Origin: JAEUJM01 sp044221555
GTDB lineage: Bacteria > Actinomycetota > Acidimicrobiia > Acidimicrobiales > DATDAH01
Length of the DNA: 64,000 nt
Assembly: GCA_044221555.1 (NCBI GenBank)
Contig: JBGAOY010000004.1
Span: forward strand, 248,001-312,000
Direction of reading: 5' to 3'
The notes beneath the pieces are model-generated. The model did not search any database and had not been told where the DNA came from. It saw only the letters and a list, made by a program, of their open reading frames with translations. Positions 25,420 through 35,337 of this stretch are shown piece after piece. A program made the position numbers and the translations under genes. How positions within the stretch are numbered: the stretch's first letter is position 1; the number at the start of each line of letters is the position of its first letter.

Positions 25420-25559
25420 GGCGTCATTCCGGTTCACCAGCACTTCCGGCTCACCATCATCGCCACCTCGGATGCTCCAACGGCGGGGCATCGGCAGGTA
25501 CCCCGCTCAACCCCGGCGCCGGCCCAGGAGTTCCCGATCCGGCGTCATCCGGGGGATTC

Positions 25560-25582
25560 CTGTCAGACCCCCTTCGTACGGT
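25560..25582 (+). promoter_or_regulatory. second recA promoter resembling the LexA-independent (PafBC-type) DNA-damage promoter
   Basis: CTGTCAGAC, an 8-base spacer, then TACGGT. In mycobacteria PafBC-dependent damage promoters, including the LexA-independent recA promoter, have TTGTCRGTG-N8-TANNNT. The match is seven of nine in the upstream element with the exact spacing and a consensus -10. The predicted start would be about 45 bases before recA. The pafBC genes are not in this window. Confidence 0.55.
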
Positions 25583-25634
25583 GACCACCGTAGACACCCA
25601 GCACCCCTGACCACCCGACACCGAAAGGCACACC

Positions 25635-26702
<1,068 letters not shown>

Positions 26703-26787
26703 CTGCGTCGTCCCCGCTCTGCGGGGTGCGCTCGGCGACTCCTACCGCCGGGCGCCCCCCGCAGCCATCCGCCCGCCACGGGTGCGC

Positions 26788-26823
26788 AACGATCGCCGCC
26801 GGTCCCCCCTGGCGGCGATCGTT
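26788..26823 (+). terminator. recA terminator hairpin
   Basis: AACGATCGCCGCC (26788-26800) and GGCGGCGATCGTT (26811-26823) form a perfect 13-bp stem closed by a 10-base loop. It starts 86 bases after the recA stop codon. Confidence 0.8.
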
Positions 26824-26907
26824 CGCGTGTCTGGGGCTACCCCCGCGAGTCAGGGGGATCGTGCTGATCGCATCGGAGCCGGGTGGGACGTTGAACTCGA
26901 GGCAATA

Positions 26908-27007
26908 ACCCCCGGGTTCCGGGGGTGCATGCCTCCAGTTCGGGTGTCGAGGTGATCGGGCCTCGACGTCGAGGCACTGGCGCTCGCGGCGGGCGCGCCA
27001 GTGCCTC
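26908..27007 (+). other. cluster of three palindromes upstream of a lipoprotein gene
   Basis: The 330-bp gap between recA and the next gene holds, after the recA terminator, three further structures. The first is a hairpin ACCCCCGG/CCGGGGGT with a 3-base loop (26908-26926). The second is a perfect 16-bp palindrome GCCTCGACGTCGAGGC (26960-26975). The third is a perfect 13-bp stem GAGGCACTGGCGC (26971-26983) with GCGCCAGTGCCTC (26995-27007). The last two share bases 26971-26975, so they cannot fold at the same time. The third ends 25 bases before the lipoprotein start. Attenuator or protein-binding roles are guesses. Confidence 0.55.
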
Positions 27008-27032
27008 GGGTTCGGGCTGGCACACTCGACCG

Positions 27033-27506
27033 ATGCTCCGCCGCCTCGTCGTCCCAGCCACCTTGGCGCTCGTGGTCGCCGGGTGCGGGTCGGGGGTGCA
27101 GGTCCGCCCGGAGGTGGCGGGGGACGGGCGGGGGGCCGTGTTCGACTCGGCCGGCGTCTGCGATGCGCTGGCGCGGGTGGCGGCGGCGGACCGTACCGCT
27201 GGGCAGCGCGCCGAGGGGGTGGAGGGCTGGGACGAGCTGCAGCCGCTGATCGTGGCGTCGTCGCGCGAGTCGGCCGACCTCTACGACGAGGCCCGGACGG
27301 TGGCGCCGGCGGATCTCGCGGCGACGCTCGAGCTGGTCGCCGGCGTCACCCGGGACCTCGCCGACGTGGCCGACGACGCCCCGACCCAGGCCGCGTTCCA
27401 GCGGCGGGGCCAGCGCCTGCCCGACTTCGCCGAGGCCCAGGTGGCCATCAGCGAACTGAACGCCTACACCCGGCGGAACTGCGGCTTCACCCTCGCCGAC
27501 AACTGA
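27033..27506 (+). CDS. lipoprotein of unknown function
   Basis: Lipoprotein of 157 residues. The signal peptide MLRRLVVPATLALVVAGC ends in a clear lipobox with C18, followed by GSGV as in the lipoproteins at 23.6-24.9 kb. The mature part is mostly helical: VCDALARVAAADRTAG, PLIVASSRESADLYDEAR and QVAISELNAYTRRNC. Cysteines 43 and 150 probably form a disulphide. No four-cysteine module is present and no known domain is recognised. The start codon lies six bases after CACACT, a weak -10, and 25 bases after a 13-bp stem-loop. Confidence 0.8.
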   Translation: MLRRLVVPATLALVVAGCGSGVQVRPEVAGDGRGAVFDSAGVCDALARVAAADRTAGQRAEGVEGWDELQPLIVASSRESADLYDEARTVAPADLAATLELVAGVTRDLADVADDAPTQAAFQRRGQRLPDFAEAQVAISELNAYTRRNCGFTLADN

Positions 27507-27680
27507 CCGACGCCGCCGGCGTCCGGGGTGTCGTGGTCGACCATGGAGACGCGGACCCGCCGGGCTCGGCCTGCTCGAGCTCGCCGAGCAAGGCCGCCGC
27601 TCGCTGGGCTCAGATCCTGTGCGCAGACGGGCGCGCGCGACTCCGCCCCAACCACATCGTGGCGCGGTCCGGCTGGCTCG

Positions 27681-27686
27681 TAGGCT
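27681..27686 (+). promoter_or_regulatory. -10 box TAGGCT upstream of miaB
   Basis: TAGGCT ends ten bases before the miaB ATG, so the transcript would have a leader of only a few bases and no Shine-Dalgarno. Confidence 0.35.
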
Positions 27687-27696
27687 TGGCTGCGTT

Positions 27697-29100
27697 ATGG
27701 CGACCGCCGACACCTCTGCACGGACGTACGCGATCCGGACGTTCGGGTGCCAGATGAACGAGCACGACTCCGAGCGGATCGCCGGCCTGCTGGAGGCGGA
27801 CGGGCTGGTGCCTGCCGCCAGCGACGACGACGCCGACGTGATGGTCCTGAACACGTGCTGCATCCGTGAGAACGCCGACAACAAGCTCTACGGGCACCTC
27901 GGCCACCTCAAGTCGATGAAGGAGCGCCGCCCCGACCTGCAGATCGCGGTGGCGGGGTGCCTGGCCCAGAAGGATCGCGAGACGATCCGGGAGCGGGCGC
28001 CGCACGTCGACGTGGTGTTCGGCACCCACAACGTGCACCGGGCGGCCGAGTTGCTCCGCCAGGCCGGCGCCGAGGGGCCGGTCACCGAGATCCTCGACGC
28101 GACCGTGCTCGAGGACCGCGACGCGTTCCCGTCCGCGTTGCCCGTGCGCCGCAACGCCGGCTACGCCGCCTGGGTCACCATCCAGATCGGCTGCGACAAC
28201 TCGTGCGCCTTCTGCATCGTGCCGGCGGTGCGGGGACCGGAGATCAGCCGCCCCGTGGTCGACGTGGTGGCCGAGGTCGAGGCGCTGGCCGCCGAGGGCG
28301 TCACCGAGGTGACCCTGCTGGGACAGAACGTGAACTCCTACGGGCGCGACGGCGCCGGCCAGCCCCGGCCGCTTTTCGCCCCGCTGCTGCGGGCCGTCGG
28401 GGCGGTGGCGGGCATCCGCCGGGTGCGTTACACCAGTCCCCACCCCAAGGACTTCCGCGCCGACACGATCGCGGCGATGGCCGAGACGCCCGAGGTGTGT
28501 GAGCACCTGCACCTGCCGCTGCAGTCGGGGAGCGCCCGGGTGCTGTCGGCCATGCACCGCGGCTACACGGGCCAGCGCTACCTCGACAAGGTGGCCGCCG
28601 CCCGCGACGACATCGACGATCTCGCCGTCACCACCGACATCATCGTGGGCTTCCCCGGCGAGACCGACGACGACTTCGCCGACACCCTGGCGGTGGCCGC
28701 CGAGGCCCGGTTCGACGGCGCCTACACGTTCATCTACTCGCCGCGACCCGGCACCGAGGCCGCGGAGCGGGCCGACGAGTTCGTCGACCGCTCGGTGGTG
28801 GCGGAGCGGTTCGAACGCCTCCGAGTGGTGATCGATCGCTCGACCCGGGCCGCCCACGAGGCCAGGGTCGGTCGCGTCGAGGAGGTGGTGGTGGAGGGGC
28901 CGAGCCGCACCGACGCCGATCTCACCACTGGTCGAACCCGCCAGAACAAGCTGGTGCACTTCGCGGCGGCACCGCTGCGGCCGGGCACGCTGGCCACCGT
29001 CGAGGTCATCCGGGCGGGAGGGCACTCGTTGCGGGGCGAATTGCGCGAGGTGCTCGAGGGTCCACGCCATCGCACCCGAATCCCGGTGGTGACGGGCTGA
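27697..29100 (+). CDS. miaB: tRNA-2-methylthio-N6-dimethylallyladenosine synthase
   Basis: Radical-SAM methylthiotransferase of 467 residues that adds the methylthio group to i6A37 of tRNA. The N-terminal domain has TFGCQMNEHDSERI, typical of MiaB rather than RimO, and NTCCIRENADNK. The SAM cluster is GCDNSCAFCIVPAVRG, followed by LLGQNVNSYGRD. The C-terminal TRAM domain contains GRTRQNKLVHF. ATG 27697 is used, because the upstream extension is not conserved. miaA, the enzyme that makes its substrate, follows after 110 bases. Confidence 0.95.
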   Translation: MATADTSARTYAIRTFGCQMNEHDSERIAGLLEADGLVPAASDDDADVMVLNTCCIRENADNKLYGHLGHLKSMKERRPDLQIAVAGCLAQKDRETIRERAPHVDVVFGTHNVHRAAELLRQAGAEGPVTEILDATVLEDRDAFPSALPVRRNAGYAAWVTIQIGCDNSCAFCIVPAVRGPEISRPVVDVVAEVEALAAEGVTEVTLLGQNVNSYGRDGAGQPRPLFAPLLRAVGAVAGIRRVRYTSPHPKDFRADTIAAMAETPEVCEHLHLPLQSGSARVLSAMHRGYTGQRYLDKVAAARDDIDDLAVTTDIIVGFPGETDDDFADTLAVAAEARFDGAYTFIYSPRPGTEAAERADEFVDRSVVAERFERLRVVIDRSTRAAHEARVGRVEEVVVEGPSRTDADLTTGRTRQNKLVHFAAAPLRPGTLATVEVIRAGGHSLRGELREVLEGPRHRTRIPVVTG

Positions 29101-29210
29101 CCCGGTCGGCCGCCTCGGGCTCGTCGAACCCGTCGAGCCCAGCGAGCGCGCCACCGACCTCGAGCCCGTCGAGCGCGCCGACCTCGAGGCCCGCGAGTAC
29201 GGCGCCGTCG

Positions 29211-30140
29211 GTGGACCGGCCGCTGGGGGGTCGCCGGCACCTGGCACTGGTGGGTGCCACCGCGTCGGGCAAGTCCGCGCTGGCCATGGCGTTGGCCCGC
29301 GAGCACGGCGACATCGAGATCGTGTCGGTCGACTCGATGCAGGTGTATCGCGGCATGGACATCGGCACCGCCAAGCCCACCGCCGACGACCGCCGGGCCG
29401 TGCCGCACCACCTGCTCGACCTCGCCGACCCCAGCGACGACTACACCGTCACCCGCTTCCAGGAGTCCTTCACCGTGGCGCTCGCGGGCATCGAAGCGCG
29501 CGGCCACCGGGCGCTCCTGGTCGGGGGCACCGGCCTCTACCTGAACGCAGTGGTCGACGGGCTCGAGATCCCCGGTCAGTACCCCGAGGTGCGCGCCGAC
29601 CTCGAGCACGACCCCGACACCGCGGGGTTGCACCGGCTGTTGGCCGAGCTCGACCCCGTGGCGGCGGCGCGGATGGAGCCCACCAACCGGCGGCGGGTCA
29701 TCCGGGCCCTCGAGGTCACGCGAGGCAGCGGCCGTCCGTTCTCGTCGTTCGGCCCGGGCCTGGACGCGTACCCGCCCACCCGATTCGCGCTCGCCGGGCT
29801 GCGGTTGGAGCCGGCCCTCACCGCGCAACGCATCTCGAACCGCTTCGCGCAGCAGCTCGCCGACGGGTTCCTCGACGAGGTCCGCCGCCTGCGAGCGGCG
29901 CCGCAGGGGATGTCACGCACGGCCCGACAGGCCCTCGGCTACCGCGAGCTGCTCGGCCACCTCGACGACGGCGTGCCGCTCGCCGATGCGGTCGAACGGG
30001 CCGTCACCCACACCCGCCAGTTCGCACGCCGGCAGCGGTCGTGGTTCCGCCGCGACCCTCGCATCACGTGGTTCGACCACGCCGGCGATCCACGTGGGGT
30101 TCTCGGGATCCTGCTGCGAGACTGGTACGAATGCGCCTGA
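29211..30140 (+). CDS. miaA: tRNA dimethylallyltransferase
   Basis: Enzyme of 309 residues that transfers dimethylallyl from DMAPP to A37 of tRNA, the step before MiaB. The P-loop GATASGKS is at 15-22, followed by VSVDSMQVYRGMDIGTAKP with the catalytic aspartate, then PHHLLD and GGTGLYLNAVVDG. The tRNA-binding QALGYRE block is near residue 243. GTG start 29211. The 110 bp before it contain degenerate GTCGAG-rich direct repeats. The last ten bases overlap the dapF start, so miaA and dapF are co-transcribed. Confidence 0.95.
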   Translation: MDRPLGGRRHLALVGATASGKSALAMALAREHGDIEIVSVDSMQVYRGMDIGTAKPTADDRRAVPHHLLDLADPSDDYTVTRFQESFTVALAGIEARGHRALLVGGTGLYLNAVVDGLEIPGQYPEVRADLEHDPDTAGLHRLLAELDPVAAARMEPTNRRRVIRALEVTRGSGRPFSSFGPGLDAYPPTRFALAGLRLEPALTAQRISNRFAQQLADGFLDEVRRLRAAPQGMSRTARQALGYRELLGHLDDGVPLADAVERAVTHTRQFARRQRSWFRRDPRITWFDHAGDPRGVLGILLRDWYECA

Positions 30141-30946
30141 CCAAGCACCAAGGCCTCGGCAACGACTTCCTCGTGCTCATGGATCTCACGGGGGCGCACG
30201 CGATCTCCCGAGACCTGGCCCGTGCCGTGTGCGATCGCCACCGCGGCATCGGGGCCGACGGCCTGCTGCACGTCACGGCCGGCGTGGGCGCCGCCGATGT
30301 CACCATGGCGCTCTACAACGCCGACGGGTCACGCGCCGAGATGAGCGGGAACGGCGTGCGCTGCCTCGGCCAGGCCGTCCTCCAGGCGGAGGTGCGGCCC
30401 GGGCCCCGCGTGCGGGTGGCCACCGACGCCGGCCTGCGCACCCTCGAGATCCTGCCCACCGACGAGCCCCACACCCATGTGGTGACGGTCGACATGGGGC
30501 CGGTCGACGACCAGGGCGACGCCATCGACTGGGTGGGCCACGGTGTCGTCGCCGCCGCCTGGGCCAGCATGGGCAACCCCCACCTGGTGCTCTACGCGCC
30601 CGACCCCGATCAGGCCCCCGACGTGGTCGAGGTGGGCCGCATCGTCAACGACAAGACGCCCGGCGGCGCCAACGTCGAGGTCATCGCCGTGGGCCCCGAG
30701 AACGACGAGATCATCCTCGAGGTCTACGAACGCGGGGTCGGGCCGACGCTGGCCTGCGGGACGGGTGCGTGTGCCGCGGCCGCGGTCGCGCACCGCTGGG
30801 GCCTCGTCGGCGGCGACGTCAGGGTGCGCATGCCCGGCGGCACCGCGCACGTCACCCTCACCGACGACACGATCCTGCTCGGCGGTCCCACCACGTCGAT
30901 CGGCCTGATCGAGTACCCCTGGCCCGTCCCCGAACGGGTTGCATGA
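30131..30946 (+). CDS. dapF: diaminopimelate epimerase
   Basis: Epimerase of 271 residues that converts LL- to meso-diaminopimelate for lysine and peptidoglycan. Both catalytic cysteines are present: the first in SGNGVRCLGQ near residue 77, the second in ACGTGACAAA near 210. KHQGLGNDFLV at the start is the substrate-binding N-terminus. The ATG at 30131 lies inside the end of miaA. The stop is embedded in an ATGA that would open a 20-codon frame reaching into hflX. Confidence 0.96.
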   Translation: MRLTKHQGLGNDFLVLMDLTGAHAISRDLARAVCDRHRGIGADGLLHVTAGVGAADVTMALYNADGSRAEMSGNGVRCLGQAVLQAEVRPGPRVRVATDAGLRTLEILPTDEPHTHVVTVDMGPVDDQGDAIDWVGHGVVAAAWASMGNPHLVLYAPDPDQAPDVVEVGRIVNDKTPGGANVEVIAVGPENDEIILEVYERGVGPTLACGTGACAAAAVAHRWGLVGGDVRVRMPGGTAHVTLTDDTILLGGPTTSIGLIEYPWPVPERVA

Positions 30947-30995
30947 GCGAATTCCCATCGCACCAGGCCGCACGACCCGATAGGCAGGTGGGGCC

Positions 30996-32257
<1,262 letters not shown>

Positions 32258-32261
<4 letters not shown>

Positions 32262-33376
32262 CCTCCGCCGCCGGCTTCCGTCCTCCGCCGTACCCCTACG
32301 ACCGCTTGGACGAGCTGGCTGCGGTGGCGGCCGAGCACGAGGGTGGAGTGGTCGACCTGTCGATCGGCACACCGTGCGACCCGCCGCCGGCCGCCGCGAT
32401 CGCGGCGCTGGGGTCCTCCGGCACCGAGCGCGGCTATCCGGCCTCGGTGGGCACGCCCGCGTTCCGTGAGGCCGCGGCGGGCTGGCTCGAGCGGCGCCTG
32501 GGCGTGTCGACCGACCCGGCGTCGATCGGCGCCTGCGTGGGCAGCAAGGAGCTGGTGGCCGGCCTGCCCCAGTGGCTCCATCTGCGCGACCCGGGCCGCG
32601 ACACCGTCCTCTACCCGGCCGTCAGCTACCCGTCGTACGCCATGGGCGCCACCCTGGCCGGGTGCCGTTCGGTGGCGGTGCCGGTCGACGATCGCTGGTG
32701 CGTCGACCTCGACGCGATCGAGTCGGCCGACGCCGAGCGGGCGCTGTGCCTGTGGGTGAACACCCCGGGCAACCCGGCGGGAGGCCTCGACGACCTGGGG
32801 GCGGCCGCGGCGTGGGGCCGTGCCCACGGCGTGCCCGTGTTCAGTGACGAGTGCTACGCCGAGTTCACCTGGGACGGACCACCCCGCACGATCCTGCGCG
32901 ACGGCCCCGACGGGGTGGTGGCGGTGCACTCGCTGTCCAAGCGGTCCAACTTCGCCGGCGCCCGGGTGGGCTTCTACGCGGGCGACCCCGCCCTCGTGCA
33001 CTACCTGCGCGAGGTGCGCAAGCACGCCGGCTTCATGGTGCCGGGGCCCGTGCAGGCCGCCGCGGCGGTGGCCTACGCTGACGACGCGCACGTCGATGCT
33101 CAGCGGGAGCGCTACCTCGGCCGCCTCGAGCGGGTGGCCGAGATCCTGCGGGCCATCGGCCTCGACGTGGCGCTGCCCGGCGGCGCGTTCTACTTGTGGG
33201 TCGCCGCGCCCGACGGCGACGCCTGGGGGCTCGCCGCCCGGCTGGCCCGCGATGCGGGTGCGCTGGTGAGCCCCGGCGAGTTCTACGGTGACGCGGGCGC
33301 CGGCCACGTGCGCCTCGCCATGGTGCAGCCGGACGACCGGCTCGAGGTCATGGCCCGACGACTGGGGGTGCGATGA
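32258..33376 (+). CDS. dapC: class I/II aminotransferase, probable N-succinyldiaminopimelate aminotransferase
   Basis: PLP enzyme of 372 residues. The PLP lysine is K228 in HSLSKRSNFAGAR. Other fold-type I landmarks are YPASVGTPAFREAAAGWL, NTPGNPAGG (cofactor pocket) and VFSDECYAEF. Sequence style and position, next to dapF, dapD and dapE, point to the succinyl-diaminopimelate transaminase step; dapD and dapE show that the succinylase route is used here. The start is a GTG overlapping the hflX stop. Exact substrate is inferred from context. Confidence 0.87.
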
Positions 33377-34308
33377 CCGCCACGACGACCGCGGAGATCC
33401 GACCGAAGGCCCTCTGGTACTGGGTGGGCGGCGGTCTGATGGTGCTCGGCGTGGTTGCCGCGGTGGTGGTCTTCATCGCCGCGTTCCAGAAGCCCCTCGA
33501 CCGTTACCGCGAGATCAGCGACAAGATCGACTCGTTCCAGAGCTTCCGGGTGCCGGGACGCGCCCGCGTCACCCTCGAGTCGGCCGGTGACTACGTCATC
33601 TACGTCGAAGGGGCCGATGACTCCCTGGACTCCACGGTCGACCTCGACCCGTCCTCGGTGACGGTCGAGTCCACCGAGCCCGACTCCACGCCGCTGGAGG
33701 TCCGCTCGGTGCCCTTCACCGAGACGCTCAACTTCTCCGGGCCGTCCGAGCAGACCAGCCTCGAGTTCACCGTCGACGAGCCCGGTCAGTACCTGATCAC
33801 GGTGTCCGACGTGCCGCCCGGGGTGACCACGATCGCTGTCGGACCGCCTCTCGACGTGGCCGGCGCGCTCAAGGCGACTGCCGTCGCGATCCTCGTGCCG
33901 ATGGGCATCGGGGGGCTCCTCGTGGCGGGCGGGGCCGTGGTGCTCATCGTCACGGGCGTCCGCCGGTCGGGGGCCGCACGGCGGCTGCGCATGGCCGCGG
34001 GGCCACCACCGGGTGCCTGGCCCCAGCCGCCCCCCGCGGCGTGGCCACCTGGCACCGGGGTGGGCGGGACCGCACCCGGGGGGTGGGGCGGGCCGCAGCC
34101 GCCCCCACCCGCATGGCCGCCCCAGGCGGGGCCCGAGACACCGTCGACGTGGCCGCCCCAAGGTGGCCCTGTCCCGGTGCCGACCGAGTCGCAACCGGCG
34201 GGACCCGGCTGGGCGCCGTCCGACGCGGTGACGGCGACGGATGCGCCGGCGTCGACGCCGCTGTCGCCGACCGACCCCTCGTCCGACGAGCCGGGCCCGC
34301 CTCAGTAG
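33373..34308 (+). CDS. two-helix membrane protein with external beta domain and Pro-rich tail
   Basis: Protein of 311 residues. The first membrane helix is at about 15-40 (WVGGGLMVLGVVAAVVVFIAA). An external, Asp/Ser/Thr-rich beta-type domain covers about 45-150 (VPGRARVTLESAGDYVIYVEG, QYLITVSDVPPGVT). The second helix is at about 160-195. A long cytoplasmic or low-complexity tail is rich in Pro, Trp and Gly (PPPAWPPQ-type repeats). It starts in an ATGA overlap with dapC. No known function; the Pro/Trp-rich tail may be a protein-binding platform. Confidence 0.8.
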   Translation: MTATTTAEIRPKALWYWVGGGLMVLGVVAAVVVFIAAFQKPLDRYREISDKIDSFQSFRVPGRARVTLESAGDYVIYVEGADDSLDSTVDLDPSSVTVESTEPDSTPLEVRSVPFTETLNFSGPSEQTSLEFTVDEPGQYLITVSDVPPGVTTIAVGPPLDVAGALKATAVAILVPMGIGGLLVAGGAVVLIVTGVRRSGAARRLRMAAGPPPGAWPQPPPAAWPPGTGVGGTAPGGWGGPQPPPPAWPPQAGPETPSTWPPQGGPVPVPTESQPAGPGWAPSDAVTATDAPASTPLSPTDPSSDEPGPPQ

Positions 34309-34311
34309 CCT
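34306..34311 (+). promoter_or_regulatory. -10 box TAGCCT of dapD, leaderless layout
   Basis: TAGCCT, whose TAG is also the stop codon of the preceding gene, lies six bases before the dapD ATG. This would allow an internal leaderless promoter for dapD and dapE. Confidence 0.45.
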
Positions 34312-34317
34312 GCGACG

Positions 34318-35142
34318 ATGGCTGAACTGAAGGACCAGATCGAAGCGCTGTTCGCCCGCCGCGGCGAGCTCGACCCCGCCGACGCCGAGGCCCGGGGGAT
34401 CGTCGACCAGGCCATCGGGTTGCTCGACCGCGGTGAGGCCCGGGTGGCCGAGTACGACGCCGCCGGCGAGGTGGTGGTGCACCAGTGGCTCAAGCAGGCC
34501 ATCTTGTTGCTCTTCACGCTCACCCGGATGGAGACCATCGAGCTCGGCCCCTTCGAGTACGCCGACAAGATCGCCCTGAAGACGGACTACCAGGCCCGGG
34601 GCGTGCGGGTGGTGCCCGGCGCGTCGGCCCGCGTCGGCTCGTTCCTCGACCGGGGCGTGGTGATGATGCCGAGCTACGTCAACATCGGTGCCCGCGTGGG
34701 GGCCAACACCATGGTCGACACCTGGGCCACCGTGGGCTCGTGCGCCCAGATCGGGGCCAACGTGCACCTGTCGGGCGGCGTGGGCATCGGCGGGGTGCTC
34801 GAGCCGCCGCAGGCCTCGCCGGTGATGGTCGGCGACGACTGCCTGATCGGCAGCCGCTGCATCGTGGCCGACGGGGCCCGGGTGGGCGACGGCACGGTGC
34901 TCGGTGCCGGCTGCATCCTCACCAGCTCGATCCCGGTGATCGACGCCCAGACCGGCGAGGAGCTGAGCCGGGGAGTGGTGCCCTCGTGGTGCGTCGCGGT
35001 GAGCGCCACCCGCCCCCGGTCGTTCCCCGGGGGCGACTTCGGCCTGCCGTGCGTGCTGGTCATCAAGCGCCTCGACGAGGGCGAGCGCCACGACAAGGGC
35101 AAGCTCAACGAGGTGCTGCGCTCGCACGGCGCCGCGACGTGA
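34318..35142 (+). CDS. dapD: 2,3,4,5-tetrahydropyridine-2,6-dicarboxylate N-succinyltransferase
   Basis: Succinylase-branch enzyme of lysine/diaminopimelate synthesis, 274 residues. The N-terminal helical domain is followed by the left-handed beta-helix: RGVVMMPSYVNIGARVGANTMVDTWATVGSCAQIG is the hallmark region around 105-140 (quoted here in segments), then HLSGGVGIGGVLEPPQ and VMVGDDCLIGSRC. The C-terminal LPCVLVIKR is conserved. The stop TGA overlaps a GTG (GTGA) that opens the first of three tandem mini-ORFs leading to dapE. Confidence 0.95.
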   Translation: MAELKDQIEALFARRGELDPADAEARGIVDQAIGLLDRGEARVAEYDAAGEVVVHQWLKQAILLLFTLTRMETIELGPFEYADKIALKTDYQARGVRVVPGASARVGSFLDRGVVMMPSYVNIGARVGANTMVDTWATVGSCAQIGANVHLSGGVGIGGVLEPPQASPVMVGDDCLIGSRCIVADGARVGDGTVLGAGCILTSSIPVIDAQTGEELSRGVVPSWCVAVSATRPRSFPGGDFGLPCVLVIKRLDEGERHDKGKLNEVLRSHGAAT

Positions 35143-35207
35143 GGCCGACGGAGGAGGGCGGGGCCCGAGCGGCCCGTGAGCGGAGCGAACAGGAGCGGGG
35201 AACGTGA
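35139..35207 (+). CDS. mini-ORF 1 of a coupled chain between dapD and dapE
   Basis: 22 codons. The GTG overlaps the dapD stop (GTGA) and its own TGA overlaps the GTG of mini-ORF 2. The product ends GGARAARERSEQERGT. Arg/Glu-rich, no signal peptide. An AGGAG lies inside it, eight bases before the next start. It could be a translated small protein, a coupling device, or a by-product of the repeat. Confidence 0.4.
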   Translation: MRPTEEGGARAARERSEQERGT

Positions 35208-35272
35208 GCCCGAGGTACGAGGGCGGGGCCCGAGCGGCCCGTGAGCGGAGCGAACAGGAGCGGGGGACGTGA
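35204..35272 (+). CDS. mini-ORF 2 of the coupled chain
   Basis: 22 codons, beginning MSPRYEGGARAAR and ending ERSEQERGT. Start and stop each overlap the neighbouring mini-ORF by a GTGA. AGGAG lies eight bases upstream of its GTG, supplied by the preceding repeat unit. Confidence 0.4.
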   Translation: MSPRYEGGARAARERSEQERGT

Positions 35273-35337
35273 GCCCGACGGAGGAGGGCGGGGCCCGAGC
35301 GGCCCGTGAGCGGAGCGAACAGGAGCGGGGGACGTGA
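35269..35337 (+). CDS. mini-ORF 3 of the coupled chain
   Basis: 22 codons, beginning MSPTEEGGARAAR and ending ERSEQERGT. Its TGA overlaps the dapE GTG at 35334, so ribosomes could pass from dapD through three mini-ORFs to dapE without leaving the mRNA. Confidence 0.4.
   Translation: MSPTEEGGARAARERSEQERGT

Larger units (their letters stand above)
35136..35330 (+). repeat. three exact-length tandem 65-bp repeats spanning the dapD-dapE junction
   Basis: Units at 35136-35200, 35201-35265 and 35266-35330, each 65 bp. A further 12 bases (GACGTGAGCCCG) begin a fourth copy that contains the dapE start. Units 1 and 3 are almost identical; unit 2 differs in GGTACG for the ACGGAG stretch. Each unit runs from a stop/start overlap through an AGGAG sequence to the next stop/start overlap. 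A related sequence lies at 52.05-52.17 kb. Confidence 0.92.

Noticed and set aside
25418..25634. Short coding frame in the recA leader (starts MASFRFTSTSG)
   Set aside because: The frame runs on into recA out of phase, has no ribosome site and shows no coding character.
29101..29210. Functional tandem repeat before miaA
   Set aside because: The GTCGAG-rich copies are short and degenerate, and may simply reflect local base composition.
35136..35330. CRISPR array
   Set aside because: The repeats are directly adjacent 65-bp units without unique spacers, and no cas gene is present.
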